Assembly (NCBI RefSeq): GCF_004152845.1
Contig: NZ_SEON01000005.1
Span: 304,171 to 368,170 of the forward strand
Direction: 5' to 3'
Origin: Sphingobium fuliginis
Lineage (GTDB): Bacteria; Pseudomonadota; Alphaproteobacteria; Sphingomonadales; Sphingomonadaceae
Length of the DNA: 64,000 nucleotides
In this document: in pieces, positions 54,233 through 63,890 of the stretch
How positions within the stretch are numbered: position 1 is the stretch's first letter
Layout of the letters: the number at the start of each line of letters is the position of its first letter
Made by a program: the position numbers and the translations under genes
Notes under the pieces: model-generated
Seen by the model: the letters and a program-made list of their open reading frames with translations, nothing else
What the model was told of the DNA's origin: nothing
The model's database searches: none

Positions 54233-55179
54233 CAGCCCGCATGCTCCCCATCATGGCCCTGCGCATAATAGCTGCCGAAACGCCGTCCGCCGCTGGCGAA
54301 GTTCACACCGTTCAGGAGCAGCTTCACCTTGGACGCGCCCTTGAGCAGTCCGGCCGCATCGCGCAGCGCGCCTTCCGTCGTCCTGTCCGCCCGCACCACC
54401 AGCAGCGCGACGGCGGCGTGGCCGGCCAGCACAGCCGCAGGAGAAGCGGCCAGCAGGGGCGGCGAATCGAACAGGACGATGCGGTCGGGCCGTCCCTCGG
54501 TCAGGCGGCCCAGCAGCATTTCTGTCCGCGCGGAGGCCAGATATTCGGTGTCGTTGTTGCTCCGCTGTCCGGCCGGGAGCACGGAGAGAGAGGGAATGTC
54601 GGTGCGCAGCACGCAATCCTCGATGGCAATCGCCGGATCGGCCAGCGCGTCCATCAGGCCCGGCCCTTCGGTCAGCCCCAGCGCCTGCGGGATGCCGGGC
54701 TTGCCGAAATCGGCGTCGACCAGCAGGATTTCGCGATCCTTCTCCGCCGCCAGGCTGAGCGCCAGGTTGATCGCGCAGAAGCTCTTGCCCTCCCCGCTAT
54801 GGGCGGAGCAGACCAGCACCCGGTTGCCCCGCGCATTGCCCGCCAGTTCGGCCAGCAGGTCGCGCTTGAGCAGCCGGAACTCCTCGCTCATCGCGGTGAC
54901 GGGGCCGTCGGGCAGCAGATAGCCCGCCTCGACCAGCGCGATGCGGTCGATCGGCTGTACCGGCCCGGTCCAGTCCGGCGCGCGATAGCCGGGGACCGGC
55001 GTTTCGGGGACCGGCGTTTCGACGGCGGCGGGCGCGGGTTGCGCGGCCTCCACCACGGGTTCGCCCGCCGGAACTTCGACCGCGGGCGCCGCGCGCCCGC
55101 GCAGGGCCGCGCTGAAATCGTAGATTTCGGTCGCCCGCTCGATCAGCGATCCGCCGGAAAGGGACTTGTGCCTGTTCAT
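54232..55179 (-). CDS. XrtA-associated tyrosine autokinase (CpsD/CapB-like)
   Basis: This is a 315-residue BY-kinase. After a ~75-residue Pro/Ala/Glu-rich linker come Walker A SAHSGEGKSF, A'-motif ILLVDADFGKPGI and Walker B-like IVLFDSPPLL. The C terminus has only one Tyr pair (GSYYAQG) instead of the long tyrosine cluster of Wzc/CpsD, so autophosphorylation would be limited. It pairs with the chain-length protein upstream (13-bp gap) to control polymer length. Confidence 0.93.
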   Translation of the reverse strand: MNRHKSLSGGSLIERATEIYDFSAALRGRAAPAVEVPAGEPVVEAAQPAPAAVETPVPETPVPGYRAPDWTGPVQPIDRIALVEAGYLLPDGPVTAMSEEFRLLKRDLLAELAGNARGNRVLVCSAHSGEGKSFCAINLALSLAAEKDREILLVDADFGKPGIPQALGLTEGPGLMDALADPAIAIEDCVLRTDIPSLSVLPAGQRSNNDTEYLASARTEMLLGRLTEGRPDRIVLFDSPPLLAASPAAVLAGHAAVALLVVRADRTTEGALRDAAGLLKGASKVKLLLNGVNFASGGRRFGSYYAQGHDGEHAG

Positions 55180-55192
55180 ATCCGGTCCCTCC

Positions 55193-56704
55193 TCAAGCCA
55201 GCCCGCGCTGGACGAATTCGATGACGATCAGCAGCAGGCACAGCGCCGCGAGGCCGCCGCTGGCGCCTGCAAACCACTTCATCCGCTGCCTCTCCATCGC
55301 CTGCTGCGCCGCGCTGACGGTCTGGCTGATCGATCCGATCACGGAGACGCCCAGCGCCTTTTCCAGCCGCGCCGCATTGGGAAAGCCGCCCTTGAGCTGC
55401 GCCACGGCAAAGGCCGTGCCGATGCCCGCGCCCAGCCCCAGGATCAGCACGCCCAGCAGCAGCAGCGGCCGGTTTGGCGCGGCCGGAGCGGTCGGCAGGC
55501 TGGGCGGATTGATGACGCGGAACTGGACCGATCCGGTTTCCGACTTCACATCGCCGCGCAGACGGATTTCCTCGCGGTCCGCCAGCATCTTGTCATATTG
55601 GGTCTTGAGCACCTGATAGTCGCGGTCGAGCCGTTCCTGCTCGGCGGCGAGGCCGGGTTCATCCGTCTGGCGCGAAGCCATGGCGTTCAGGTCCGCCTGC
55701 AACTGCGCCTTGCGGGCGGAAAGCCCCTGCACCGTGGCGGCGCGTTCCGCCTGCATCGACCTGATCGAAAGATAGGCGGGATTGGGCGTGCTGCCCGCGC
55801 TGCCGCCGCCCTGCCCGCGCAGCAGGTCCACCTGCCGCTGCGCCGCGATCACGTCGGGATGGCTGCTGGTGAAGCCCCGCGCCCGCATCGACGCAAGGTC
55901 CGCCTGCGCCTGGGCCAGCGCCGAAGGCCCGCCCGAAGCGCCGACGCCCGGCAAGGTCTGCGGCGTGCCCGCCAACTGGCCGTTCATCGCCGCCAGCGCG
56001 CTTTGCGCCTGCACGAGTTGCGAATCGATGCTGTTGATCTCCGACCGGGCGGCGTCCATGCGCTGGCCGATCGATCCGGCGCCCGGCAGCATGCCCGCAT
56101 AGCGCTGCTCGAACTCGACGCGGCGCTGTTCGGCGGCGGCAAGCTGCTTGCCCCGCGCCGCCAGTTGCTGGTCGAGGAAGGCAAGGCTCTGCCGCGTCTC
56201 CACCTTGTCGGAGGACAGGTTGGTTTCCTGGAAGATGTCGACCAGCTTCTGCACGATCTGTTGCGAAATGCGCGCATTGGCACCGTCCGACAGGCCGGAA
56301 TCGGCCCATGTGGCGCTGATGTCGATCATGCTGGGGTCAAGCTGCGCCATCACGGTGATGGTCTCGCGCAATCCGGTGATCTTCGCCGCCAGGTCGCGCG
56401 GCCCGTCGACCGTCCGGTTGAGATCGGTCTCCTTCACCACCCGTTCCAGATTGGCCGTGCTGGCCAGGGTCTGGCGCACCCTGTCGAGGTCCTGTTGCGC
56501 CTGGACCTGGGTGATGCCCACCTTGTCCTCCAGCAGTGACTGGGTGTTCACATAGACCCGCGCCTTGGATTCATAGCTGTTGGGGATGAGCGCCACGCCC
56601 AGCCAGCCAGCCAGGCACACGCCCCAGGCCACGCCCAGCGCCAGCCAGCGGCGGAGCCAGAGGCCATGCAGGATGACCAGCAGTTCGTCGACGAGAGCCG
56701 CCAT
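55193..56704 (-). CDS. XrtA system polysaccharide chain-length determinant (Wzz-type)
   Basis: This is a 503-residue PCP protein. The N-terminal membrane span (about residues 17-38) follows MAALVDELLVILHGLWLRRW. A long periplasmic coiled-coil region contains QTRQSLAFLDQQL-like helices, and two C-terminal spans (around residues 430-450 and 480-500) close it. VINPPSLPTAPAAPNRPLLLL is the usual proline-rich element before the second span. ATG 56704 is the family start; the open frame to 56758 overlaps the export gene. Confidence 0.93.
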   Translation of the reverse strand: MAALVDELLVILHGLWLRRWLALGVAWGVCLAGWLGVALIPNSYESKARVYVNTQSLLEDKVGITQVQAQQDLDRVRQTLASTANLERVVKETDLNRTVDGPRDLAAKITGLRETITVMAQLDPSMIDISATWADSGLSDGANARISQQIVQKLVDIFQETNLSSDKVETRQSLAFLDQQLAARGKQLAAAEQRRVEFEQRYAGMLPGAGSIGQRMDAARSEINSIDSQLVQAQSALAAMNGQLAGTPQTLPGVGASGGPSALAQAQADLASMRARGFTSSHPDVIAAQRQVDLLRGQGGGSAGSTPNPAYLSIRSMQAERAATVQGLSARKAQLQADLNAMASRQTDEPGLAAEQERLDRDYQVLKTQYDKMLADREEIRLRGDVKSETGSVQFRVINPPSLPTAPAAPNRPLLLLGVLILGLGAGIGTAFAVAQLKGGFPNAARLEKALGVSVIGSISQTVSAAQQAMERQRMKWFAGASGGLAALCLLLIVIEFVQRGLA

Positions 56705-56705
56705 G

Positions 56706-57350
56706 TCAGAACATGCTTTCGGGAATGATGATGACGTCGCCGGGCGCCAGCATGACATTCGCCTTGCTGTCGCCGCGCTTCAGCAGGTCGCCGAGGCGGA
56801 CCTGATATTCCTGCTGCTTGCCGGTTTCCTTGTTGAAGCGGACCAGCTTCGCCCTGTTGCCCGCCGCATATTCGGAAAGGCCGCCGACCGAGATCATCGC
56901 GTCGAGCAGCGTCATATTGGCGCGATAAGGGATGGAGGCGGGCTTTTCGGTCGCGCCGACGATCCGCACCTGCTGGCTGAAGGTGCCGGAGAAATTGTTG
57001 ACGATCACCGACACCAGCGGATTTTCGATATATTTGCCCAGCGCCACCTTCAGGTCGTCGGCCAGTTGCCGGGGCGTCTTGCCGACCGCCGGCATGTCGG
57101 AAATGAGCGGCGTGGTGATGCGCCCGTCGGGCCGCACCTGCACCTTCGCGCCGAGATCGGGATTGCGCCAGACGAAGATGGTGAGGTCGTCGAGCGGCCC
57201 GATCACATATTCCTCGCCCGGCCCCTCCTGCGTCGAAACGAAGGACGCCGGCGGCAGATTGGGCGCGCCCCCGCCCGAAGCGCAGCCCGAAAGAGCCAGA
57301 GCCGGCAGGGACATGCCGATCAACGCACGGGAAAGTGACAGGAAACGCAT
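56706..57350 (-). CDS. Polysaccharide export lipoprotein (Wza-type, XrtA-associated)
   Basis: This is a 214-residue outer-membrane export protein. The lipobox LALSGC at residues 18-23 marks lipidation of Cys23. The Poly_export domain begins YVIGPLDDLTIFVWRNPDL with RPDGRITTPLISDMPAVGKT, and a SLBB domain follows (VRIVGATEKPASIPY, then the Ser/Gly-rich GGLSEYAAGNRAKLVR). It leads the chain-length/kinase/barrel run. GGGG before ATG 57350 is the ribosome binding site. Confidence 0.94.
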   Translation of the reverse strand: MRFLSLSRALIGMSLPALALSGCASGGGAPNLPPASFVSTQEGPGEEYVIGPLDDLTIFVWRNPDLGAKVQVRPDGRITTPLISDMPAVGKTPRQLADDLKVALGKYIENPLVSVIVNNFSGTFSQQVRIVGATEKPASIPYRANMTLLDAMISVGGLSEYAAGNRAKLVRFNKETGKQQEYQVRLGDLLKRGDSKANVMLAPGDVIIIPESMF

Positions 57351-57496
57351 AGATTCACCCCTTTTCGCGGCCGCGCCGACAGCCGCCAAAGGGAGGCGCC
57401 GGCAACCGTCAAGCACTCAGCTTCGACGGCCTTCTTGCCCCGAAAGGGTAAAAATAGCGTTAGGAGTTAAGTTATTGGCAAATCAGTTGATTAAAA
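57351..57496 (-). promoter_or_regulatory. Upstream region of export gene, likely promoter
   Basis: This is a 146-bp gap between the decarboxylase stop and the export gene start. It is the largest gap in the upper half of the locus and AT-rich at 57441-57495. On the minus strand a TTGCCA followed about 18 bases later by TATTTT could serve as -35/-10. An inverted repeat GATTTTAATC lies at 57488-57497. Internal promoter activity is inferred. Confidence 0.4.
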
Positions 57497-58729
57497 TCAG
57501 CCGATCAGCAGTTCCCGAGGCGCCGGATGACCGAGAAAAGCCGCCGGGCTGGCCGAGGCGCCATAGGCCCCCGCCAGGAAGATCGCGATCAGGTCGCCCT
57601 CCTCCACCGGCGGCAGCGCGACCTTGTCCCCAAGCCTGTCGATGGGCGTGCAGAGGCAACCCACGACCGTTACGGCCTCCGCCGCGGGCGCTTCCCCGAA
57701 GCGATTGGCGACGGCGATGGGATAGTTGCGGCGCACCACCGTGCCGAAATTGCCGCTCGCCGCGAGCTGGTGATGCAGCCCGCCATCGACGACGACGAAG
57801 GTTTCGCCCTGGCTCTTCTTCACATCGACGATGCGGGTGAGGTAAACGCCTGCCTCCCCCACCAGCCAGCGGCCCAGTTCCATGGCGAAGGCGCTGTCCT
57901 GCAATATGTCCGCCCGCCCGTCGATCAGCCGGCCCAGCGCGTCCCCGATGGGCCGGATGTCCAGCCGTTCGTCGCCGGGAAAATAGGGAATGCCGAAGCC
58001 GCCGCCCAGATTGACCAGCGGGGGCACCGCGCCGATGCTGTCGGACAGGCGGGTGGCGAGATCGATGGTCGCCGCCTGCGTCTCGATCAGCGCCAGCGCC
58101 CCCAGCGCCTGGCTGCCGGCGAAGATATGCCAGCCGCGCCATTGGGCCCCCGCATCGATCACCCAGCGCGCCAGCGCCGCCGCGCGCTCCGCGTCCACGC
58201 CGAAGGGCTTGGCGCCGCCGCCCATGCGCATGCCGGACCCCTTCAGGTCGAAATCCGGGTTCACCCGCACCGCCAGCTTCGGCGTCCTGCCCCGCTGCTC
58301 CGCAAGGGCGATGGCCCGTCGCGCCTCCCCCTCCGACTCAAGGTTGATCGTCGCGCCGCTGTCTATGGCGACGATCAGTTCATCGTCGCGCTTTCCCGGC
58401 CCGGCGAAGCTGATATGGGCAGCGTCCATCCCCGCCTCCAGCGCCCGGGCCAGTTCCCCGCCCGACGCCACGTCGAAGCCGTCCACCAGCTTCGCCATGC
58501 GCTCCAGCAGGGGCGCATGGGGATTGGCCTTCACCGCATAATGGAGCGACAGCGTCGCGGGCATGGCGTCGCGGAAGGCCCGCGCCTGCCCCTCGATAAT
58601 GCCCATGTCATAGACGAACAGCGGCGTGTCCCCGGCCTCCTCCACCAGGCTGGCCGCGCCGCAGCCGCCGATCAGCAACATGCCCTCCTCGCCCGCGAAG
58701 AAGGGCGGGATTGGTCCCATCGGCTTCAT
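57497..58729 (-). CDS. XrtA-associated PLP-dependent decarboxylase
   Basis: This is a 410-residue fold-type III decarboxylase related to diaminopimelate/ornithine decarboxylases. Schiff-base Lys is in LHYAVKANPH near residue 70. The PLP-phosphate loop is NLGGGFGIPYF, and the metal/dimer half has VVGCLCTPIDRL and IFLAGAYGASASPAAF. Length and context match the exosortase A-associated decarboxylase family (TIGR03099-type). Its start overlaps the ligase stop, so the two act together, possibly to make an amine from an amino acid for the polymer. Confidence 0.93.
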   Translation of the reverse strand: MKPMGPIPPFFAGEEGMLLIGGCGAASLVEEAGDTPLFVYDMGIIEGQARAFRDAMPATLSLHYAVKANPHAPLLERMAKLVDGFDVASGGELARALEAGMDAAHISFAGPGKRDDELIVAIDSGATINLESEGEARRAIALAEQRGRTPKLAVRVNPDFDLKGSGMRMGGGAKPFGVDAERAAALARWVIDAGAQWRGWHIFAGSQALGALALIETQAATIDLATRLSDSIGAVPPLVNLGGGFGIPYFPGDERLDIRPIGDALGRLIDGRADILQDSAFAMELGRWLVGEAGVYLTRIVDVKKSQGETFVVVDGGLHHQLAASGNFGTVVRRNYPIAVANRFGEAPAAEAVTVVGCLCTPIDRLGDKVALPPVEEGDLIAIFLAGAYGASASPAAFLGHPAPRELLIG

Positions 58730-60276
58730 GCCGCAAATTCCTTCGCCAGCGCCACGCGGTCGATCTTGCCATTGGGATTGCGGGGAAATTCGGAAAGCAT
58801 GACGATCTCGCGCGGTTGCATGAAATTGGGAAGCTCCTGCCGAAGCCGTGCCTCCACCTGCGCCTTTAGCTCCGGCGAAGCGCCGCGCAACAGCAACAGC
58901 ACCGCCTGCCCCAGACGATCGTCCCGGACGCCCAGCGCAACCGCTTCGGCAACGCCCTCCACCGCGACGGCCGCTTCCTCGACCTCCGTGGGGCTGATGC
59001 GGTTGCCGGCGGACTTGATCATGGCGTCATCGCGTCCGACAAAATAAAGCAGTCCCTGCGCATCCCGGCGCACGGTATCGCCCGACCATACCGCCATGCC
59101 GCCATAGTGGGAGCCGACGGGCGCCGGTTTGAACCGTTCCGCCGTGCGCGCCGGATCGCGCCAATAGCCCTGCGCCACCAGCGGCCCGCAATGCACCAGT
59201 TCACCCGGCTCATCGTCGCCCGCAATCGAACCGTCCGGGCGAACGACCAGTATCTCCGCATGGGGAATGGCCGATCCCATGCTGTCGGGGCGGCTTTCCA
59301 CCAGCGCGGGCGGCAAATAGGTCGAGCGGAACGCCTCGGTCAGTCCATACATGGGGTAGAGGTCCGCGCGCGGAAACAGCGCCCGCAACTTCGCCACCAG
59401 GGGCCGCGTCAGCGCGCCGCCGCTATTGGTGAGCCGCCTGAGCTTCGCCGCCACATCGGCGGGCCAGTCCAGTTCGGTCAACTGCACCCAGAGCGGCGGC
59501 ACCCCCGCCAAGGTGGTGATGTCCCACCGATCCACCGCCTTCACCACGTCGCGCGGCGTCAGATAATCGAGCGGACAGGCGCATCCGCCGGCGAACCAGG
59601 TGGAAAACAGCTGATTCTGTCCATAATCGAAGCTGAAGGGAAGCACGCAAAGCGTCCGGTCCTCCGCCGTCAGCTTCAGATATTCCGCCACCGATACAGC
59701 GCCCAGCCAGAGATTGGCGTGGCTCAGCATCACGCCCTTGGGCCGCCCGGTCGATCCGCTGGTGTAGAGGATTGCGGCCAGTTCGTCGGGCGTGGCATGG
59801 GACGGGGCCAGCGCCTCCCCGCCGCTCATCGCGCAGGCTGCATCATCCTCCCGGTGCAGGTCGCATCGCCCCGGCACGTCGCCCGGCGTCAGGGTCGCCA
59901 GACGGCTGGCCGTCCCGATCAGCAGCGACGCGCCGCTGTCCGCCAATATGTGCGCGACCTGGGCATGTTTGAGCAGCGGATTGACCGGCACATGGACCAG
60001 CCCGGCGCGGGGGGCGGCGAGCGGCATCAGGGCCGCGACCGGGCCCTTTGCGACCCAGCTTGCGACTCGCGCGCCCTTGTCCAGCCCGAATCGGGCAAGC
60101 CATGCCGCCAGCCGCCCCAATGTCGCTTCCAGCTCCGCATAGCTTTGCGTGCCCGAGCGCCCGTCCAGCGCGGGCCGTTCCGCGTCGCCGCGCAGCAGCA
60201 GATGGTCGATCGGCCGCACCTGCGCGCCGTCGATCATGGGGTCCGCCATGGGCGCGGGGTAATCGCTTAACTCCAT
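58726..60276 (-). CDS. XrtA-associated acyl-CoA ligase (AMP-forming)
   Basis: This is a 516-residue ANL-superfamily enzyme. The P-loop LYTSGSTGRPKGVMLSHAN, the YGLTEAFRST adenylation motif, GDTVRRDAQGLLYFVGRDD and the C-terminal NPNGKIDRVAL lysine are intact. It matches the exosortase A-associated ligase family (TIGR03098-type). It probably activates an amino acid or acyl group to be loaded on the nearby acyl carrier protein. It is the most upstream minus-strand gene of the locus, divergent from the GNAT gene with a 49-bp gap. Confidence 0.93.
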   Translation of the reverse strand: MELSDYPAPMADPMIDGAQVRPIDHLLLRGDAERPALDGRSGTQSYAELEATLGRLAAWLARFGLDKGARVASWVAKGPVAALMPLAAPRAGLVHVPVNPLLKHAQVAHILADSGASLLIGTASRLATLTPGDVPGRCDLHREDDAACAMSGGEALAPSHATPDELAAILYTSGSTGRPKGVMLSHANLWLGAVSVAEYLKLTAEDRTLCVLPFSFDYGQNQLFSTWFAGGCACPLDYLTPRDVVKAVDRWDITTLAGVPPLWVQLTELDWPADVAAKLRRLTNSGGALTRPLVAKLRALFPRADLYPMYGLTEAFRSTYLPPALVESRPDSMGSAIPHAEILVVRPDGSIAGDDEPGELVHCGPLVAQGYWRDPARTAERFKPAPVGSHYGGMAVWSGDTVRRDAQGLLYFVGRDDAMIKSAGNRISPTEVEEAAVAVEGVAEAVALGVRDDRLGQAVLLLLRGASPELKAQVEARLRQELPNFMQPREIVMLSEFPRNPNGKIDRVALAKEFAA

Positions 60277-60325
60277 CTCCAGACTTTTTTCCTAAAGGCG
60301 ATGCTGTCGACGGGGAGATAATGGT

Positions 60326-61333
60326 TTGCTGGTCGCAAGGGAATATCGCAGCGTCGCCCAAGCGCGTCAGGTGCTGGGTTCAGCGCTCGACCGCGCCGGC
60401 ACGCCGTCGCTGTTCGACCGCATCGACTGGTTCGAATCGCTCCATGCGCATTGCTTTTCCACGACGGACGTCCGCATCTTCCAGGCGTTGGAGGGGGAGT
60501 GTCAGGCATGGCTTTTCCTGCTTTCGTCCGGAGCGGGACGGCTGGGCGCGCTCGCCAACTGGTACAGCTTCGATTGGGGGCCGGTCTTCCTTGGCCCTTT
60601 GGACGAGACCGTCCGTCGTCGCCTGATCGAAGTCATCGCCCAGTCTCTGTTGACGGACAGCGCCCAGATCGACCTCTATCCGGTAGCTGCCGCGTCGGAC
60701 ATGCTGCTCGACGCCTTTCGCCGTGCAGGCTGGTTCAGCGTCCGGCGGCCGATGGGGGGGCGGCATATGCTGCACCTGAATGGGCGGACTTTCGAGCAAT
60801 ATTGGGCGCAACGGCCCGGCCGCCTGCGTACGCTGATCGCGCGCAAGAACCGCGCGAGCCGCTTCACCCTCAGCATCGCAGACCGGCTGACCGAGGCGCT
60901 GTGGCGCGACTATGCCGCCGTGCAGGAACGAAGCTGGAAGAAGCCGGAGGCCGATCTCGGCTTTCTCCATGCGCTGGCCCAGCGGGAAAGCGCCGCCGGG
61001 ACGCTCCGGCTGGGCTTCGCGCGGCTGGAGGAGCAGCCGGTGGCGACCCAGCTATGGACGGTGGAGAACGGCACCGCCCTCATTCACAAGCTGGCCCATG
61101 ACCAGGCGTTCGACGGCGCCTCCCCCGGCAGCCTGCTCAGCCATGCGATGTTCGCGCACGCCATCGATCGCGATCATGTCGCGACGATCGATTATGGAAC
61201 GGGCGACAATGGCTACAAGACCGACTGGATGGAGGAACGGGAAACGCTCTACCGGCTGGATTTCTTCAACCCCCGACGCGCTTCGGTCTGGCTGCCCGCC
61301 GCGCGTGCGGCCATTTCGGCGCTTGTAGGTTAG
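60326..61333 (+). CDS. GNAT-superfamily acyltransferase, FemAB-like, of the XrtA locus
   Basis: This is a 335-residue protein with the Acetyltransf_6/FemAB-like fold. The middle has QYWAQRPGRLRTLIARKNRA and SWKKPEADLGF, and the acyl-donor part has GTLRLGFARLEEQPVATQLWTVENG and the C-terminal TIDYGTGDNGYKTDWMEERETLYRLD, typical of this group. TTG 60326 with GGGGAGA seven bases upstream is the start. It is divergent from the ligase gene and just before an acyl carrier protein, so it may transfer the ACP-bound group to a sugar. The donor is not proven. Confidence 0.87.
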   Translation: MLVAREYRSVAQARQVLGSALDRAGTPSLFDRIDWFESLHAHCFSTTDVRIFQALEGECQAWLFLLSSGAGRLGALANWYSFDWGPVFLGPLDETVRRRLIEVIAQSLLTDSAQIDLYPVAAASDMLLDAFRRAGWFSVRRPMGGRHMLHLNGRTFEQYWAQRPGRLRTLIARKNRASRFTLSIADRLTEALWRDYAAVQERSWKKPEADLGFLHALAQRESAAGTLRLGFARLEEQPVATQLWTVENGTALIHKLAHDQAFDGASPGSLLSHAMFAHAIDRDHVATIDYGTGDNGYKTDWMEERETLYRLDFFNPRRASVWLPAARAAISALVG

Positions 61334-61361
61334 CTGCGGAACGACTAGGTAGGCGCCCATC

Positions 61362-61652
61362 ATGCGGGCGGACAATGCACAACCGGTCGACCGGGCAATG
61401 GATATTGAAACGATGATGCGCGCCTTGCTGCGCGATGTGCTGGCCCTGTCGCAGGACCGGGTAGACGCCTTCGATGCGGATACGCCGCTGTTCGGCGCGC
61501 TGCCGGAACTGGACTCCATGGCCGTTGCGGGCCTGCTCACCGAGATGGAGGACCGCTTCGGCATCCTGATCGAGGACGAGGATATAGACGGCGATACGTT
61601 CGAGACGTTCGGCTCGCTCGTCGCCTTTGCGCGGGCGAAGATCGGGGGCTGA
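61362..61652 (+). CDS. Acyl carrier protein of the XrtA locus
   Basis: This is a 96-residue ACP. The phosphopantetheine Ser is in ELDSMAVAGLL, preceded by a helix DVLALSQDRVDAFDADTPLFGALP and followed by acidic EDRFGILIEDEDIDGDTF, the usual recognition helix. It is fully acidic and of family length. ATG 61362 or ATG 61398 (MDIETMM) may be the start. It lies 28 bp downstream of the GNAT gene, so both are cotranscribed. Confidence 0.9.
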   Translation: MRADNAQPVDRAMDIETMMRALLRDVLALSQDRVDAFDADTPLFGALPELDSMAVAGLLTEMEDRFGILIEDEDIDGDTFETFGSLVAFARAKIGG

Positions 61653-61952
61653 ATTTCGGTTTGCGGCGTGTGGAATCAGGTTTCCCCGCGCTGGCGGATT
61701 TTGAAGGGGTGAGGACGGTCGGATGGCGGGGATGCCCGATCCGTCGTTGGGGAAGGCAGGATTGCAAGGTCGGTCCTGACGCATGCCAAGCCCCTGTCTG
61801 GTCGAGTGGCGCCAAGGCCGCCGCAACTCGCCACCACCATGGCCGGGAACGTCGTTCGGACTCCATGAACCGGCCCGGTCAACTTCCTCCCTTTCCTCCG
61901 TCCCCCACCTTGCTCTATGGCGGGGGCCGAATTTCCCAAGGGGAACGCCAAC
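61653..61952. other. Non-coding gap before lgt
   Basis: About 300 bp without a supported gene. A frame at 61661-61963 on the plus strand has no family resemblance and no ribosome binding site. The interval should hold an lgt promoter, but I cannot point to one. A GGGA-rich segment at 61935-61945 serves as the lgt ribosome binding site. Confidence 0.4.
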
Positions 61953-62819
61953 TTGATCCTTGACCTTGCCGCCGCCGCTTCGGGGGCCATCCGCTTCGAC
62001 CAGCTCGGCCTCAGCCCTGTCGCGCTCGACCTCGGCTTCTTCACGCTGAAATGGTACAGCCTCGCCTATCTGGCGGGCATATTGATCGGCTACTGGTATC
62101 TGCTGAAGCTGATCGCCCAGCCCGGTTCGCCCATGGCGCGCCGGCATGCCGACGACATGATCTTCTATGCGACGCTGGGCATCATCATCGGCGGGCGGCT
62201 GGCCTATGTCTTCTTCTACCAGCCCGAAATCCTCCGCCATCCGCTGGACATCTTCAAGCTGTGGAACGGCGGCATGTCCTTCCATGGCGGGGCCATCGGC
62301 GTGTCGCTCGGCATCCTCTACATGGCGCGCAAGGAGAAGCTCTCCTGGCTGCGCATCCATGATTTCGTGGCCTGCTGCGTGCCCTTCGGCCTGTTCTTCG
62401 GCCGCCTCGCCAATTTCGTGAACGGGGAGCTGTGGGGCAAGGAAACCGATGTGCCCTGGGCGATCGTCTTCCCGACCGGCGGCGCCTTCCCCCGCCATCC
62501 GAGCCAGCTTTACGAGGCTTTCCTGGAAGGCATAGTGCTGTTCCTGATCCTCGCCTTCGCCTTCTGGAAGACCCGCGCCCGCTACAAGCCCGGCATGCTG
62601 GTGGGCATCTTCCTGCTTGGCTACGGCATCTTCCGCTTCGGCGTCGAATATTTCCGCGAGGCCGACGCGCAGCTCATGGAATTCGCCGCGCGCACCGGCC
62701 TGCACATGGGCCAGTGGCTGTGCGTGCCGATGATCCTGGGCGGCCTGTACCTGATCTTCACCGCCAGGAGCCGCCGCGTGCGCGTGGAACCGGTCGCGGG
62801 CAGCGCGAGTGTCAGCTGA
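61953..62819 (+). CDS. lgt: Prolipoprotein diacylglyceryl transferase
   Basis: This is a ~288-residue inner-membrane enzyme that puts diacylglycerol on the lipobox Cys of prolipoproteins. Seven membrane helices, the [12 protein letters not shown] block, [11 protein letters not shown] (essential His/Gly) and the Lgt signature [13 protein letters not shown] are present. TTG 61953 with AAGGGG upstream is preferred; ATG 61917 adds 12 residues that lack a ribosome binding site. It overlaps the MidA-type gene. The polysaccharide export lipoprotein in this window is one of its likely substrates. Confidence 0.95.
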   Translation: MILDLAAAASGAIRFDQLGLSPVALDLGFFTLKWYSLAYLAGILIGYWYLLKLIAQPGSPMARRHADDMIFYATLGIIIGGRLAYVFFYQPEILRHPLDIFKLWNGGMSFHGGAIGVSLGILYMARKEKLSWLRIHDFVACCVPFGLFFGRLANFVNGELWGKETDVPWAIVFPTGGAFPRHPSQLYEAFLEGIVLFLILAFAFWKTRARYKPGMLVGIFLLGYGIFRFGVEYFREADAQLMEFAARTGLHMGQWLCVPMILGGLYLIFTARSRRVRVEPVAGSASVS

Positions 62820-63876
62820 ACCCAGCCTGTCGGAACGCCTGGCGCGCCAGATCGCGTCGGGCGGGCCGATCTCCATCGCCCATTATATGGCGGAGGCGAA
62901 CCAGCATTATTACGGCACTCGCGACCCGCTGGGCGCCGCCGGCGACTTCACCACCGCGCCGGAGATCAGCCAGATGTTCGGGGAACTGGTCGGACTATGC
63001 CTGGCGGACGTCTGGATGCGGTCGGGCAGCCGGCCGGAGATCGGCTATGTCGAACTCGGCCCCGGCCGCGGCACGCTCGCTTCCGATGCCCTCCGGGCCA
63101 TGGCCGGCCTGTCGCTCGTCCCACGGGTGCATTTCGTGGAGACCAGCCCGAGCCTGCGGGAGCGGCAAAGGACGATCATCCCCAACATCTTCCATCACGA
63201 CACTGTCTCCACCCTGCCCGAACAGGGGCCGCTGCTGGTCGTCGCCAACGAATTTTTCGACGCGCTGCCCGTGCGCCAGATCGTGCGCAGCGGAAAGGAA
63301 TGGCGCGAACGGGTGGTGATCTGCCCCGATCCGGGCCAGCCCGATCGTTTCGCGCCCATGGCTGGCTATCGCCGCGTCGAGTCGGGCATCCCCGCCCTCG
63401 CCGCCGAAGCGCCGGAAGGCGCGATATTGGAAACGCCGCTGGCCGGGGCCGCGGTCGCGCTGGAACTCGCGCACAGGATCGCCCGGCAGGGCGGCGCCGC
63501 GATCATCGTCGACTATGGCTATGAGGGGCCGGCCTTGGGGGACACGTTGCAGGCGGTGCGAGCGCACCGCTTCGCCGACCCCTTTCTGGAGCCGGGCGAA
63601 AGCGACCTCACCACCCATGTCGACTTCACCATGATCGGCAATATGGCGCGGCAGGCGGGGCTTCGGGTGATGGGGCCGGTCGGTCAGGGCGCTTTCCTGC
63701 GCCGGCTGGGCATCGACGCCCGCGCCGATCAGCTCGCCCGCACGACGCCGGCCCGCGCCGAGGAGGTGGAGGCAGCCCGCCTGCGCCTGACCGCCGGGGA
63801 TGCCATGGGGACGCTGTTCAAGGCGATGGCCTGGGTGCATCCGGATTGGGCGGAACCGGCGGGGTTTGAGGGCTAG
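62809..63876 (+). CDS. SAM-dependent methyltransferase, MidA/NDUFAF7 family (DUF185)
   Basis: This is a 355-residue class I methyltransferase of the MidA/NDUFAF7 group, which in mitochondria methylates an arginine of complex I subunit NDUFS2. Motifs are [18 protein letters not shown], motif [26 protein letters not shown] and [12 protein letters not shown] 62809 overlaps the lgt stop by 11 bp. A bacterial role in complex I assembly is by analogy. Confidence 0.93.
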   Translation: MSAEPSLSERLARQIASGGPISIAHYMAEANQHYYGTRDPLGAAGDFTTAPEISQMFGELVGLCLADVWMRSGSRPEIGYVELGPGRGTLASDALRAMAGLSLVPRVHFVETSPSLRERQRTIIPNIFHHDTVSTLPEQGPLLVVANEFFDALPVRQIVRSGKEWRERVVICPDPGQPDRFAPMAGYRRVESGIPALAAEAPEGAILETPLAGAAVALELAHRIARQGGAAIIVDYGYEGPALGDTLQAVRAHRFADPFLEPGESDLTTHVDFTMIGNMARQAGLRVMGPVGQGAFLRRLGIDARADQLARTTPARAEEVEAARLRLTAGDAMGTLFKAMAWVHPDWAEPAGFEG

Positions 63877-63890
63877 AGTATCCGTGATGA

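Noticed and set aside
61661..61963. A 100-codon frame upstream of lgt
   Set aside because: No Shine-Dalgarno sequence and no family signal; overlaps the lgt start.
61266..62876. A 536-codon open frame on the minus strand across the ACP and lgt
   Set aside because: Antisense to the ACP and lgt and without any family motif.
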